This document shows, piece after piece, positions 28,101 to 35,666 of a DNA stretch of 64,000 nucleotides. The stretch comes from Luteibacter jiangsuensis (GTDB taxonomy: Bacteria; Pseudomonadota; Gammaproteobacteria; Xanthomonadales; Rhodanobacteraceae), in assembly GCF_011742555.1 (NCBI RefSeq), contig NZ_JAAQQR010000008.1, positions 62,001-126,000 on the forward strand. The letters are read 5' to 3'. Position 1 is the first letter of the stretch. Each line of letters starts with the position of its first letter. Made by a program: the position numbers and the translations under genes. The notes beneath the pieces were generated by a model. It did not search any database, was not told where the DNA came from, and saw only the letters and a program-made list of their open reading frames with translations.

Positions 28101-28623
28101 CTCGACCGCCACGGGCGGCAACAGTACTGCGATCGGCGCGGGCTCGTCCGCCACGGGCGATAACAGCGTGGCGATCGGCGCGGGGTCGGTCGCCGCGGGA
28201 AACAACACGGTATCCGTGGGTTCGTCGGGCCATGAGCGTACGGTCACCAACGTGGCAGCCGGTGTGAACGCCACCGACGCAGTGAACGTGGGCCAGCTCG
28301 ACCAGGCCATCGAGAGCGCCAAGAACTGGTCGAAGAGCTACGTAGACCAGCGCTTCCAGTCCGTGGACCGCGATCTCAACCGCATTGGTAACCGTGCCAA
28401 CGCGGGCGTCGCCTCGGCCATGGCGATGGCCACTCTGCCGCAGGCCTACCAGCCGAACCAGAACGCGGCGGCCGTGGCGGTCGGAAGCTTCCACGGCGAA
28501 ACCGGCATTGCGGTGGGCATGTCCACCGTCACCGAGAGCGGACACTACGTGTTCAAGCTCAACGCCACCACGAATTCGCGCGGCGATGCCGGCGCGGGCG
28601 TTGGCGCGGCGGTGGTGTGGTGA
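25165..28623 (+). CDS. trimeric autotransporter adhesin (YadA/Hia type)
   Basis: A 1152-residue type Vc secreted adhesin. It begins with an extended signal peptide region (MNKIYSKIWSRALNQLVVAS), then a hydrophobic core and AHAQ cleavage site near residue 64. The passenger has long runs of YadA-head 14-residue repeats with pattern x-A-x-A-I-G/G-x-x-A-x (for example AVAIGNTNRAIGQGSVALGN), interspersed with neck or stalk motifs (DAINGSQLF, twice, after TITHLAAGRI and TITNVAAGRI). The C-terminus has VNVGQLDQAI and a YadA anchor domain of four strands ending in VGAAVVW. Three chains form one 12-strand pore in the outer membrane and display the fibre for adhesion or biofilm. The OmpA-like lipoprotein gene follows directly. 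Confidence 0.93.
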   Translation: MNKIYSKIWSRALNQLVVASELAGRPRGGATSQTGRRHRQRTFVLGALAAMGGFSWTIAAHAQSADCLPPPYNAYSGTVSCVGYNAQASGGNGAMALGASSTASAGGTVAVGYFAKASNVNAIATGFNSRATGVNAINIGATTGSTTGALADSAIAIGTDVTASTQGSIAMGVQSRADTGTAIAIGASAIGSGQGATGIGLGTQSIGTHATAVGWQAYATGLNALYLGARTTGGATSESAVAVGTDVTASGLYSIGMGLRAFARGPNTVSIGRDSAAYGNNSLAQGTQAVAGSSTDGTINNDIAIGNTATSTAGNGIAIGTSASSTGGRNTAVGYGAAASGASGATALGMNAQATSTNGTALGSASQALAASTVAIGDTNTVAAAAGAGSMAGGHNSRVLGGLGAVALGEQQTASGNGAVAIGDPNTANGDGAVAMGSNNVAAGDAAGTTAANGAVAIGNTNRAIGQGSVALGNASRALAAGSLAFGDGATANNASDVALGSGSTTEAAVGTTGVTINGTAYTFAGTAPGSTVSVGTSGAERTITHLAAGRIDGGSTDAINGSQLFATNQALGTLSTGVTNLGDTVTNLGNTIATTIGGGTTYDPGTGNITASVTYGGNTYSSLQQIFNQIGGDVAASAVHYYSVNDNGTPGANYANDGATGLNALAAGIGATASADNGTALGQGTGVSVLGGVALGSGAVSDRAIAPASGSILVGTNVIPYNTTDRNLLGSVSVGNTTDFRQITNVADGTEDQDAVTLRQLKGAMSSFSVTPIQYFHANSTATDSAAIGAESVAIGPQTTVNGDNGIGMGNGAIVQQTAPGGTAIGQNATVNLADGIALGTNATSNGIQAIALGTGAEAAFAGSVALGSGSSTDAAIGTASAMLAGVTYTFAGAAPGSTVSVGALGAERTITNVAAGRISQTSTDAINGSQLYATNTAIDALYTAYTNLSNTVNNMPAGNGGTTVNNTYQNSGDNNTASTATGGNSTAIGAGSSATGDNSVAIGAGSVAAGNNTVSVGSSGHERTVTNVAAGVNATDAVNVGQLDQAIESAKNWSKSYVDQRFQSVDRDLNRIGNRANAGVASAMAMATLPQAYQPNQNAAAVAVGSFHGETGIAVGMSTVTESGHYVFKLNATTNSRGDAGAGVGAAVVW

Positions 28624-28661
28624 GGGGCGCGACGATGAACAACATTCTAGGAGTCAGGAAC

Positions 28662-29480
28662 ATGCGTGCAACGTTCAAGGGAGTCGCCGCGCTGTCGCTT
28701 GCGCTGGCTTTGGCGGGCTGCGGCAACTACAGCCACGAGGTGGCGAAGGACGGCCGCTCCGCGGGGCAGCTCGCGTGGCCTTCGCCGACGAACATGCCGT
28801 CGATGCACAAGGGCGGCACCTTCCCGAACCTGGACAATCTGCGCCAGGTGCGCTCCGGCCTCGACAAGCACCAGATCGCCGAACTGATCGGTTACCCGCA
28901 CTTCGAGGAAGGCGTGTGGGGCGTGCGCGAGTGGAACTACGTGTTCAACTTCCGCAAGCCGGGCAACGATGAGGTCACGGTGTGCCAGTACAAGATCCTC
29001 TTCGACAAGGACAAGCTGGCGCGCAGCTTCTACTGGATGCCGGAAGCGTGTTCGGCCCTCGCGGAAGAACCGAGACCGGAACCGGCACCCATTGCGGCTG
29101 CGCCAGCCCCATCGCCGCAAAACATCACCCTGTCGGCGGATGCCTTGTTCGCCTTCGACAGCGCCGGGCTGACCGACGGTGGCAAGGAAGCGGTGACGAA
29201 TCTGGGAGCGAAGTTGCGCGAGCATATCGCCCAGACCCAAAGCATTCGTGTCACCGGCTACACCGATCGCCTCGGTAGCGACGCGTACAACCAGCAGCTT
29301 TCCGAACGCCGCGCCCGCGCGGTCATGGAAGCGCTGGTAAGCGATGGCGTCCCCCGCACGAAGATCGTCGCGGAAGGCCTAGGCGAGAAGGACCCGATAA
29401 AAGACTGCCCCGACGGCCCTCGCAAGGAGCTGGTGACCTGTCTGGCCCCCAACCGCCGGGTGGAAATCCGCGTGGACTGA
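28662..29480 (+). CDS. TpgA-like lipoprotein: SmpA/BamE-like domain plus OmpA peptidoglycan-binding domain
   Basis: A 272-residue lipoprotein with signal MRATFKGVAALSLALALAGC, lipobox LAGC. The first domain (about 55-145) is SmpA/OmlA-like (VRSGLDKHQIAELIGYPHF...VREWNYVFNFR). A Pro/Ala linker leads to an OmpA C-terminal domain (about 155-270) with VTGYTDRLGSDAYNQQLSER, which binds diaminopimelate in peptidoglycan. The same architecture, downstream of a trimeric autotransporter gene, is known for TpgA, partner of AtaA in Acinetobacter, which anchors the adhesin to the wall. By context this protein likely does the same. Start at 28662 is chosen for AGGAG 8 bases upstream and a typical signal length; ATG 28635 with GAGGGG is an alternative. 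Confidence 0.85.
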   Translation: MRATFKGVAALSLALALAGCGNYSHEVAKDGRSAGQLAWPSPTNMPSMHKGGTFPNLDNLRQVRSGLDKHQIAELIGYPHFEEGVWGVREWNYVFNFRKPGNDEVTVCQYKILFDKDKLARSFYWMPEACSALAEEPRPEPAPIAAAPAPSPQNITLSADALFAFDSAGLTDGGKEAVTNLGAKLREHIAQTQSIRVTGYTDRLGSDAYNQQLSERRARAVMEALVSDGVPRTKIVAEGLGEKDPIKDCPDGPRKELVTCLAPNRRVEIRVD

Positions 29481-29491
29481 CACCGCTAGCC

Positions 29492-29620
29492 GGTAGGAGC
29501 GCGCCTTGCGCGCGACATGTTTTGAGGCCGAGAGCAACAGAACCTGTTGCTCTTCGCGACAAACTGTCGCGCGCGAGGCGCGCTCCTACCTGGCATCACG
29601 CGCAGGGCGCGTTCCTACCG
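29492..29620. repeat. REP-type palindromic element starting GTAGGAGCGCGCC
   Basis: Two inverted arms, GTAGGAGCGCGCCTTGCGCG from 29493 and its near complement ending at 29590, flank a perfect small hairpin GAGCAACAG-aac-CTGTTGCTC. A third, incomplete arm ends at 29619, at the stop codon of the beta-lactamase gene. The GTAG head is typical of one REP class mobilised by RAYT transposases. It differs from the GTGGGAGCC family elsewhere in the window. It may act as terminator between the two convergent genes. Confidence 0.75.
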
Positions 29621-30406
29621 CTTTTCTTCCGCAAGCTTCTCGTCGAGGCGCTTGCGCCCCGCTTCCGCATACGTTTTGCAAGTCTTCCCTTCGGCCTGCT
29701 CGGGATGGGGGGCGACGAGGATGTCGCAGGGTAGGGCCGCCACGCGATCGAAGGTCTTGCGGAAGGCCGCCACGAACTCGGGGTGGTCGCTGTAGCGATA
29801 GGTGCCGGCGGAATACGCGGTGAGGCTGTCCACGTAGGCGATCGACTTGCAGCTATTGTCCACGCACGATTCCCACGTCCATGCGGTGCCGCCCGCGGTA
29901 TGTCCGGGCGTGATGTGGGCCGTCAGCCGAAGCGGCCCAACCTTCACAACGGTGCCGTCGGCGATGTCGCCTACGGCGTCCACCTTGGGAAACAGGTGCA
30001 CGCCACCGTGCTGCGGATCGCTCGGATCGTCGCCACCCAGGCGGAGTTCCCTGGCACCGGCAGCCGTGGCGCGCACTGTGGCGCCGCTGTCTTTCGCGAG
30101 CCCCGCGATGCCACCGGCGTGATCGAAATGGGCATGCGAATTGAGAATGACCTTAATGTCTTCGACGCGGAAGCCGAGCTTTCGGATATTGGCTTCGATC
30201 TGGGGCACGTTCTCTTCTAGCGGTGCGTCGATCAGCACATGGCCTTGCGGCGAGGTCACGAGAACCGACGAAACACCTTTCATGCCCACGTAATACGTGT
30301 TGCCGTAGATGACGTGTGGTTCGGTCGGTTGCGTCCAGCTTGCCGTGTCGACAGCGAAGGCGGGCAGTGCGAAGCAAGCGGCGAGAGCGAGCAGGGTCCG
30401 ACGCAT
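29615..30406 (-). CDS. subclass B3 metallo-beta-lactamase
   Basis: A 263-residue protein with a signal peptide (RRTLLALAACFALPAFA). All subclass B3 zinc ligands are present: H91-A-H93-F-D95-H96 with H169 in PGHTAGGTAWTW and H234 in VAPHPEQ, and Ser (YVDSLTAYS) rather than Cys at the B1/B2 ligand position. B3 enzymes such as L1 hydrolyse most beta-lactams including carbapenems. Chromosomal B3 enzymes are common in environmental Xanthomonadales, so this may be intrinsic; no integron, IS or ampR-type regulator is adjacent, and base composition matches the surroundings. Activity and spectrum cannot be judged from sequence. Confidence 0.9.
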   Translation of the reverse strand: MRRTLLALAACFALPAFAVDTASWTQPTEPHVIYGNTYYVGMKGVSSVLVTSPQGHVLIDAPLEENVPQIEANIRKLGFRVEDIKVILNSHAHFDHAGGIAGLAKDSGATVRATAAGARELRLGGDDPSDPQHGGVHLFPKVDAVGDIADGTVVKVGPLRLTAHITPGHTAGGTAWTWESCVDNSCKSIAYVDSLTAYSAGTYRYSDHPEFVAAFRKTFDRVAALPCDILVAPHPEQAEGKTCKTYAEAGRKRLDEKLAEEKR

Positions 30407-30475
30407 ACGGTTTCTCCTTGAGAGGGCGGTCGAGGGTAACCGTCACGCCGAGCCTGTCAAAGGACGCATTTGTGG

Positions 30476-31567
30476 CTATTGCATGGCAGTCGACGACCGC
30501 CGACGTGTACGCGCTCGCCAGAACAGAAAGCCGGTGACCAACAGGAAGGCGGGCAGCACACCGGTGAGGCAGGCCGCGATGCGCCATGCCAGGCCACCCA
30601 CCGCCGCGGAATGGATGGGAAAGAGCGCGTTGGCGAGGCGGCCGCCCGGGCCGAGCTTCGTCGCGTCGTCGCCGCCGATGACGGTGGCCGTCGCGGAATC
30701 GATCCACAACGAGCTGCGGCCGGCGAGGTTCCATTCGCCGGGGCGGCGGATGCGCAGCACGAGCGTGCCGCTGCCCTTCGCAGGCAAGGTCAGGCGTGTC
30801 AGTTCGGCGTCGGGTACGGCGGCATGGGCGGCGAGGAGCACCGCGGGCCAGTCGATCGCCGCTTGCGTCGCCGGGGTCTTGGGCGGGCGAGCCGGCGGCG
30901 CTTCGCCGAACGCGGCGGCGAGGCCGCTGCGTACCGCGCCGCGATACGCCATGGTGGTGCCGGTGCCGATCATCACGACGAGGAGGGGCAGGGCGACGAC
31001 ACCGATGAAACGGTGCAGGCTTGCCCAGCGCAGTACGGGCGGATTCGTGTGCGGCCTCAAGTGCTTCAAGGCGCGCTGGCGTCCCGGCCAGTACAACCAC
31101 ACGCCGGAAAGCAGCATGAAGAGTCCTGCGCATGCCACCACGCCGAGCACGGTTTCGCCCACGGCGCCCGAGAGGAGGTGCGTATGCCAGTCGAGCAGGG
31201 TAAGGAGGACGTCGCCGGACTTGCTCCTATGCGCGAGCAGGCGACCGGTCTGCGCATCGAAGTAGCTGCGATCGCCGCCGCGTTCCAGGGCTTCCCAGAC
31301 CGGCAGGTCGGCGTCGGGGAACGAGAAGCCGCGCGCCTTCCCACCTTCGGCCGAGGCAAGAATCTCGTGCAAGGCACGGCCCTGCGTGGCCAGATCGGGT
31401 AGCGGGCGATCTGCCAATTCAGGGTGCGCCGCGCGAAACAGCGGCGCCTCCCAGAGCAGCACGCTGCCGGTGAGCGCCACCAGCGCCAGCAGGATCCCGA
31501 GGCTGAGGCCGAGCCAGAGATGCAGCGTCTTGAGCGCGGTGCGTACGCGGCGCGGCCGTGGACTCAT
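30476..31567 (-). CDS. PepSY-associated TM protein, iron uptake related
   Basis: A 363-residue inner-membrane protein of the PepSY_TM (PiuB/FsrB-like) family. TM1 (KTLHLWLGLSLGILLALVALTGSVLLWE) is followed by a PepSY-type periplasmic part, then DWHTHLLSGAVGETVLGVV, LHRFIGVVALPLLVVMIGTGTTMAYRG and a last helix near the C-terminus, with conserved histidines able to hold haem. Relatives are thought to reduce ferric iron after siderophore uptake. The ATG begins one base after the TGA of the TonB receptor gene (TGACATG), so both belong to one Fur-type iron operon. A start 9 codons earlier would overlap the receptor gene. Confidence 0.85.
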   Translation of the reverse strand: MSPRPRRVRTALKTLHLWLGLSLGILLALVALTGSVLLWEAPLFRAAHPELADRPLPDLATQGRALHEILASAEGGKARGFSFPDADLPVWEALERGGDRSYFDAQTGRLLAHRSKSGDVLLTLLDWHTHLLSGAVGETVLGVVACAGLFMLLSGVWLYWPGRQRALKHLRPHTNPPVLRWASLHRFIGVVALPLLVVMIGTGTTMAYRGAVRSGLAAAFGEAPPARPPKTPATQAAIDWPAVLLAAHAAVPDAELTRLTLPAKGSGTLVLRIRRPGEWNLAGRSSLWIDSATATVIGGDDATKLGPGGRLANALFPIHSAAVGGLAWRIAACLTGVLPAFLLVTGFLFWRARTRRRSSTAMQ

Positions 31568-31568
31568 G

Positions 31569-33782
31569 TCAGAAGTCCACCGAGGCCTGGACAAACCATG
31601 TGCGCGGCATGCCGACGTAGATGCCGTCGTTGTTGTCGGTCGAACGGGTGAAATACCGCTTGTCGGCCAGGTTCTTCACGCCCGCGCCAAGACGCAGGTT
31701 CGACAGGGAGGGGCCGAAGGCGTATTCGGCACGGGCATTCCATGTGGTCCACCCCGGAATGTCGCCGAGATCGCCTTCGGGCGATGGCTCGGTCACGTAT
31801 TCCGTGGGGCGCGCGGGATCGAAACTGGGCGAGCCCGGCGAATGCTGGCGCGACTGGGAGAACGCATCGAGGTTGAAGGTCCATGCCGCCACGCCGTAAC
31901 GCAGGCCGAGATTGGCCGTGCGCCGGGAATAGAACGGCAGGTCGCGGCCTTCGAACGACCCGTGGCGGTAGAACGCGTGGGTGTAGGTAGCCGTTCCCCA
32001 CAGCGTGAAACCCTGCAGCGCGTCGCTGAACGCACCGAGGTCCACATGCGCCGCCGATTCCACGCCCTTGTGCGTCGTGGCCCCGAGCGTGGTCCAGCCG
32101 TCGTACGAGTCGGGCACGCCCGGCAATTTGCCCACCAGCTGCAATTCGTGGTCGAAGTTGATGCGGAACAGCGTGACTTCGCCGCCCCAGGCTTTCGTTT
32201 CGTAGCGCGTGCCGATCTCATAGGTGCGCGCCGTCTCCGGCTTCAGCCCGGCCGCAAACTGGTTGGTCGAGTCCTTCTGCCCGATCTGAAAATATTGCAG
32301 CGACCCGAACGAGGTTTCCGCGTTCGCATAGAGCCTCAGCGCATCCGTGACGTGGTAGATCACATTGAGCGCCGGTAGCGGTTTCGAATACGACTTCTGC
32401 CGTTCCGTCGGCCCCTTCACCACCACCGTCTTGCCGGGATGCGCCTGCCATTCGCTGTCGATGCGCTCGTAACGGATGCCGGGCGTGATGGTCCAGTTGC
32501 CCGCATTGATGGTGTCGTCCACGTAGACCGCATGCGCCTCGTTGCTTCCGGTATTGTTGCCCGAAAGGACATACGGCCCGTCGTACGGAAAGCTGTCGTA
32601 AGGCGTGTAGGGCAGGTTGGACACGAACTTGTTGTTGCGCAGCGTGCGCTCGTGCATCGCCTCGCGGGTATAGCGATAGCCCACGCCGATCTCGTGGGTC
32701 ACCTGCCCCCAGTCGAACAGCTGCGAATAGCGCGGTTCGATGGCGAAGACGTGGTAGTTGCGCGGATAGGCATTCAACTGGTGCGTGTAGCTGCCGTTCG
32801 CGCCTTGCGTGATCGTTTCGATGTGGCTGCCGCGGAAGCTGTCCGAGTAGTACGACTGCACCTCGAAGCTGCGGCGATCGTCCACATGGCTGTACTTCAG
32901 CACGTAGTCGGTGCGACGGCCGTGGAAGTCGTCGAACGGGCGCCGCGACTGGAACGGGTCGGCGTCGTAGTCGGCCTGGGTCAGGCCGCCGGGCATGCCG
33001 GCTTGCCCATCGTAGTGATGAATGCTGCCGGTGAGCGTGTCTTCGGCGGTGATGGCGTACTTCGCCTTGAGCATCACGTCGTCGATGCTCTCGTTGTCTT
33101 CGTGCTCGCGGAAGCCCGGGCCGTGCAGGCCGTTGTAGAGCAGCGCCACGCCGAGGCCATTGCTCGCGGTGCCCCCGAGGAACGCGTTCGTGTTCGTGCG
33201 AATGCCGCCATGCTCGGCCCCCTGGAACTGCACGCCGGCGCTGCCGCCAAAGGTTTCCGGAATCTCGCGCGTCACGAAGTTGATGATGCCGCCCACGTTC
33301 TGCGGCCCGTAGCGCACCGAGCCGCCGCCGCGCACCACGTCCACGGCCTCGATGTTGCCGAGGCCCACCGGCGCCATGGAAACCTGCGGCTGCCCGTACG
33401 GCGCCACGGCGATGGGCACGCCGTCGAGCAGGATGGTGGAGCGCGGCGAGAGGCGCGACGTGAGCCCACGCACGCCGACGTTCAGGGAGACGTCGCTGCC
33501 GCCCGTACCGTTGCTCTCCTGCACCTGCACGCCTGGAATGCGGCGCAGGGCATCGCGGAGATTGATGGCGCCGGCCTCGCGCAATTCCTCGCGGCGCACC
33601 ACCGTGCGCGCGCCCGGATGGTCCACCACCGTGTTCCTGGCGGCGTCGCCGAGCCAGTCGCCGACCACTTTCACCCCTTCGAGCTCCGCGGCGGGTGGCG
33701 GCGGTACGTCCTGTCCGAAGGCCGGCCCCATGGAAACGATGCCGGCGATGGCCAGGGCGAGAGCGGTGGGACGGGAACACAT
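31569..33782 (-). CDS. TonB-dependent siderophore receptor (FecA-like)
   Basis: A 737-residue outer-membrane receptor. A signal peptide (ALALAIAGIVSMGPAFGQ) is followed by a plug domain with NLRDALRRIPGVQVQES, GVRGLTSRLSPRSTILLDGVPI and VDVVRGGGSVRYGPQNVGGIINFVT, and a 22-strand barrel ending in TWFVQASVDF with terminal Phe. The plug motifs resemble FecA and other ferric carboxylate receptors. There is no N-terminal signalling extension for an anti-sigma factor, so control is probably by Fur; a Fur-like box lies 44 bases before the ATG. It is co-transcribed with the PepSY gene. The siderophore is unknown. Confidence 0.9.
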   Translation of the reverse strand: MCSRPTALALAIAGIVSMGPAFGQDVPPPPAAELEGVKVVGDWLGDAARNTVVDHPGARTVVRREELREAGAINLRDALRRIPGVQVQESNGTGGSDVSLNVGVRGLTSRLSPRSTILLDGVPIAVAPYGQPQVSMAPVGLGNIEAVDVVRGGGSVRYGPQNVGGIINFVTREIPETFGGSAGVQFQGAEHGGIRTNTNAFLGGTASNGLGVALLYNGLHGPGFREHEDNESIDDVMLKAKYAITAEDTLTGSIHHYDGQAGMPGGLTQADYDADPFQSRRPFDDFHGRRTDYVLKYSHVDDRRSFEVQSYYSDSFRGSHIETITQGANGSYTHQLNAYPRNYHVFAIEPRYSQLFDWGQVTHEIGVGYRYTREAMHERTLRNNKFVSNLPYTPYDSFPYDGPYVLSGNNTGSNEAHAVYVDDTINAGNWTITPGIRYERIDSEWQAHPGKTVVVKGPTERQKSYSKPLPALNVIYHVTDALRLYANAETSFGSLQYFQIGQKDSTNQFAAGLKPETARTYEIGTRYETKAWGGEVTLFRINFDHELQLVGKLPGVPDSYDGWTTLGATTHKGVESAAHVDLGAFSDALQGFTLWGTATYTHAFYRHGSFEGRDLPFYSRRTANLGLRYGVAAWTFNLDAFSQSRQHSPGSPSFDPARPTEYVTEPSPEGDLGDIPGWTTWNARAEYAFGPSLSNLRLGAGVKNLADKRYFTRSTDNNDGIYVGMPRTWFVQASVDF

Positions 33783-33825
33783 TGGATAGCGGCCTTGAAC
33801 CTGGGCAAAGACCGCTATCGTAAGT

Positions 33826-33844
33826 GCGAATGATTATCAGATCA
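33826..33844 (-). promoter_or_regulatory. candidate Fur box
   Basis: The minus strand reads TGATCTGATAATCATTCGC. Against GATAATGATAATCATTATC the central GATAATCATT is exact and the outer bases are partly conserved. It lies 44 bases before the TonB receptor start, where a promoter operator is expected. Confidence 0.6.
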
Positions 33845-33875
33845 AATACATCATGCCTTCACGGAAAGGCCAAGG

Positions 33876-34523
33876 TCAGGTCGGCCAGCGGCTGTGCAGG
33901 ATGCACTGCACGAAGTCGGTGCGCCTGAATTGCGGATCCTTGTACGCCATCACGTCCGCCTTGACGTTGCCGAAGGTGGTCTCCGGCTTGTTGCGAATGC
34001 CGTCGTAGAAGGCTCCGACGATGTCCTGCTTGAACGAGGGGCCGCGCGGGTGCGCCCGTACGACGTCCTCGCGATCGGCGTCCCGGACGTTCGCGAAGCC
34101 CAGGCCGAGCACGTCCATCTCCACGCCTGCCGTCAGTAGCGCGATTTCCGGCTTCATGTACTGGGGAATGTTCGGCGTAGTGTGCAGGGCGATGGCCGTC
34201 CATACCGTGTCCACCTCCGCCTCGGATATCCCCTTGCGGCGCAGGAATTCGCGTGCCGTGTCGGCGCCGTCCACTTCGAAGCGCCTGTCCTTGCTCGAAT
34301 GCGCCGGAGTGAGGCCCATGTCGTGGAACATGGCCGCCGCATAGAGGAGTTCGGGGTCGTACCCGAGCCCTCTGGACTGGCCGGTCAAGGCCGCGAAAAA
34401 GTAGACGCGCCGGGAGTGGTGGTACAGGAGGTCGCTTTCGGTATCCCTGACGAGTTCGGTGATTTCTCGGGCAAGGGCGCTGTCGGGAATGGCGATGCCG
34501 GCGACTTGTTCGATGGTGTTCAT
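33876..34523 (-). CDS. HD-domain phosphohydrolase-like protein (cyanamide hydratase-like)
   Basis: A 215-residue cytosolic protein. The HD metal motif is spread as H in LLYHHSRRVYFF, HD in YAAAMFHDMGL and a later D. The layout (IPDSALAREITELVRDTESDLLYHHS) matches the HD subfamily that includes cyanamide hydratase, hydrolases acting on small N-containing compounds; other members have unknown substrates. The start is uncertain: ATG 34523 is preferred because homologous proteins of this type begin near the IPDSALAR motif, but ATG 34559 would add 12 residues. It is divergent from a GlxA-family regulator gene 100 bases away, which probably controls it. Confidence 0.8.
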   Translation of the reverse strand: MNTIEQVAGIAIPDSALAREITELVRDTESDLLYHHSRRVYFFAALTGQSRGLGYDPELLYAAAMFHDMGLTPAHSSKDRRFEVDGADTAREFLRRKGISEAEVDTVWTAIALHTTPNIPQYMKPEIALLTAGVEMDVLGLGFANVRDADREDVVRAHPRGPSFKQDIVGAFYDGIRNKPETTFGNVKADVMAYKDPQFRRTDFVQCILHSRWPT

Positions 34524-34623
34524 GGTGGTAACCGCGCAGGTGACGTTGGGTGCCGCCATTGAATCCCGCCAGCCTCATGGCACGATTTGACGTGACGTAT
34601 CAATTACTGCCATTTTGCGCAGC

Positions 34624-35598
34624 ATGCGGACGCCTCCGTCCACCGTCGCCATCCTTGCCCCGCCTGGCGTCCAGATGCTGGACGTATCCGGCCCTGCGGA
34701 CGTCTTCGCCGAAGCCAACCGGCAGAGCGGCCGCGAGGTCTACAGCGTCGTGACCGTCGGCACGGCGCCGCTGGCGATCATGGCGTCCTCCGGCATGCGC
34801 TTCCTTCCCGACACCACGGTCCACCAGGAATTCGAGCGGCTGGATACCCTGCTGGTGGCCGGCTCTCCCGCCCTGGCCGACGCGGCGGTGGACCTCGGCG
34901 TCGTCGCCTGGCTGCAACGGCAGGCCGCCCGGTCGCGTCGTTACGGATCCATATGCAGCGGTGCGCTGCTCTTCGCGCGCACCGGGCTCCTGGACGGGCG
35001 CCGCGTCACCACGCATTGGAAAGTGGCCGAACTGCTCGCGGAGCGGCATCCGTCCCTGCACGTGGAAGCCGATGCCTTCGTGATGCGGGATGGCCCCGTC
35101 TGCACTGCCGCCGGCGTCACCGCGGGCATGGACCTGGCCATCGCCCTCGTGGAGGAGGACCTCGGACGCGACATCGCGAAAGCGGTGGCGGCGGAGCTGG
35201 TGGTGTTCTACCGGCGTCCCGGCGGGCAGATGCAGTTCAGCCGACATGGCGAATCCGCGCCCGCGGGACGCGGTGCGCTGCAGGAGCTGCAGCGCTACGT
35301 GGCCTCGCATCCGGGGGAAGACCATTCGGTGGCATCGATGGCCGCGCGGGTCGGCCTGAGCCCCCGTCATTTCGCCCGGATCTTCCGCCAGGACGTGGGC
35401 ATGACACCCGCCGCATTCGTCGAGGCCATGCGTGTAGAGGCCGCCCGCCGGCTGTTGGAAGATGAGCACGAAACGCCGAAGCGGGTAGCCGACCGTCTTG
35501 GCTATGCGAACGCCAACGGGCTGCGCCGCGCCTTCCTGCGCCGCTTCGGCGTCACACCCGCGGATTACCGCAAGCGGCATGCGCACGCGCGCCTGTGA
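34624..35598 (+). CDS. GlxA family transcriptional regulator (DJ-1/PfpI domain plus AraC HTH)
   Basis: A 324-residue regulator. Residues 5-185 form a DJ-1/PfpI-like amidotransferase fold (VAILAPPGVQMLDVSGPADVF) with the nucleophile elbow SICSGALLFA. Residues 215-320 contain the two AraC helix-turn-helix motifs (SVASMAARVGLSPRHFARIF and ETPKRVADRLGYANANGLRR) and the closing FGVTPADYR signature. The GlxA group often activates a divergent metabolic gene in response to a small molecule; here the HD-domain gene is the natural target. The ATG at 34624 is preferred over a TTG at 34615. The effector is not predictable. Confidence 0.88.
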   Translation: MRTPPSTVAILAPPGVQMLDVSGPADVFAEANRQSGREVYSVVTVGTAPLAIMASSGMRFLPDTTVHQEFERLDTLLVAGSPALADAAVDLGVVAWLQRQAARSRRYGSICSGALLFARTGLLDGRRVTTHWKVAELLAERHPSLHVEADAFVMRDGPVCTAAGVTAGMDLAIALVEEDLGRDIAKAVAAELVVFYRRPGGQMQFSRHGESAPAGRGALQELQRYVASHPGEDHSVASMAARVGLSPRHFARIFRQDVGMTPAAFVEAMRVEAARRLLEDEHETPKRVADRLGYANANGLRRAFLRRFGVTPADYRKRHAHARL

Positions 35599-35666
35599 CC
35601 AGGCATTCACTCCGGTTCGACCGCGCGCGGGAAACCATGGGGTTCGAACCTGTCGAAGGAGCCGCG

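Noticed and set aside
24793-28545. Long open frames antisense to the adhesin (up to 669 codons)
   Set aside because: They mirror the repetitive GC-rich codons of the adhesin and have Arg/Gly/Ala/His-rich products without motifs or SD.
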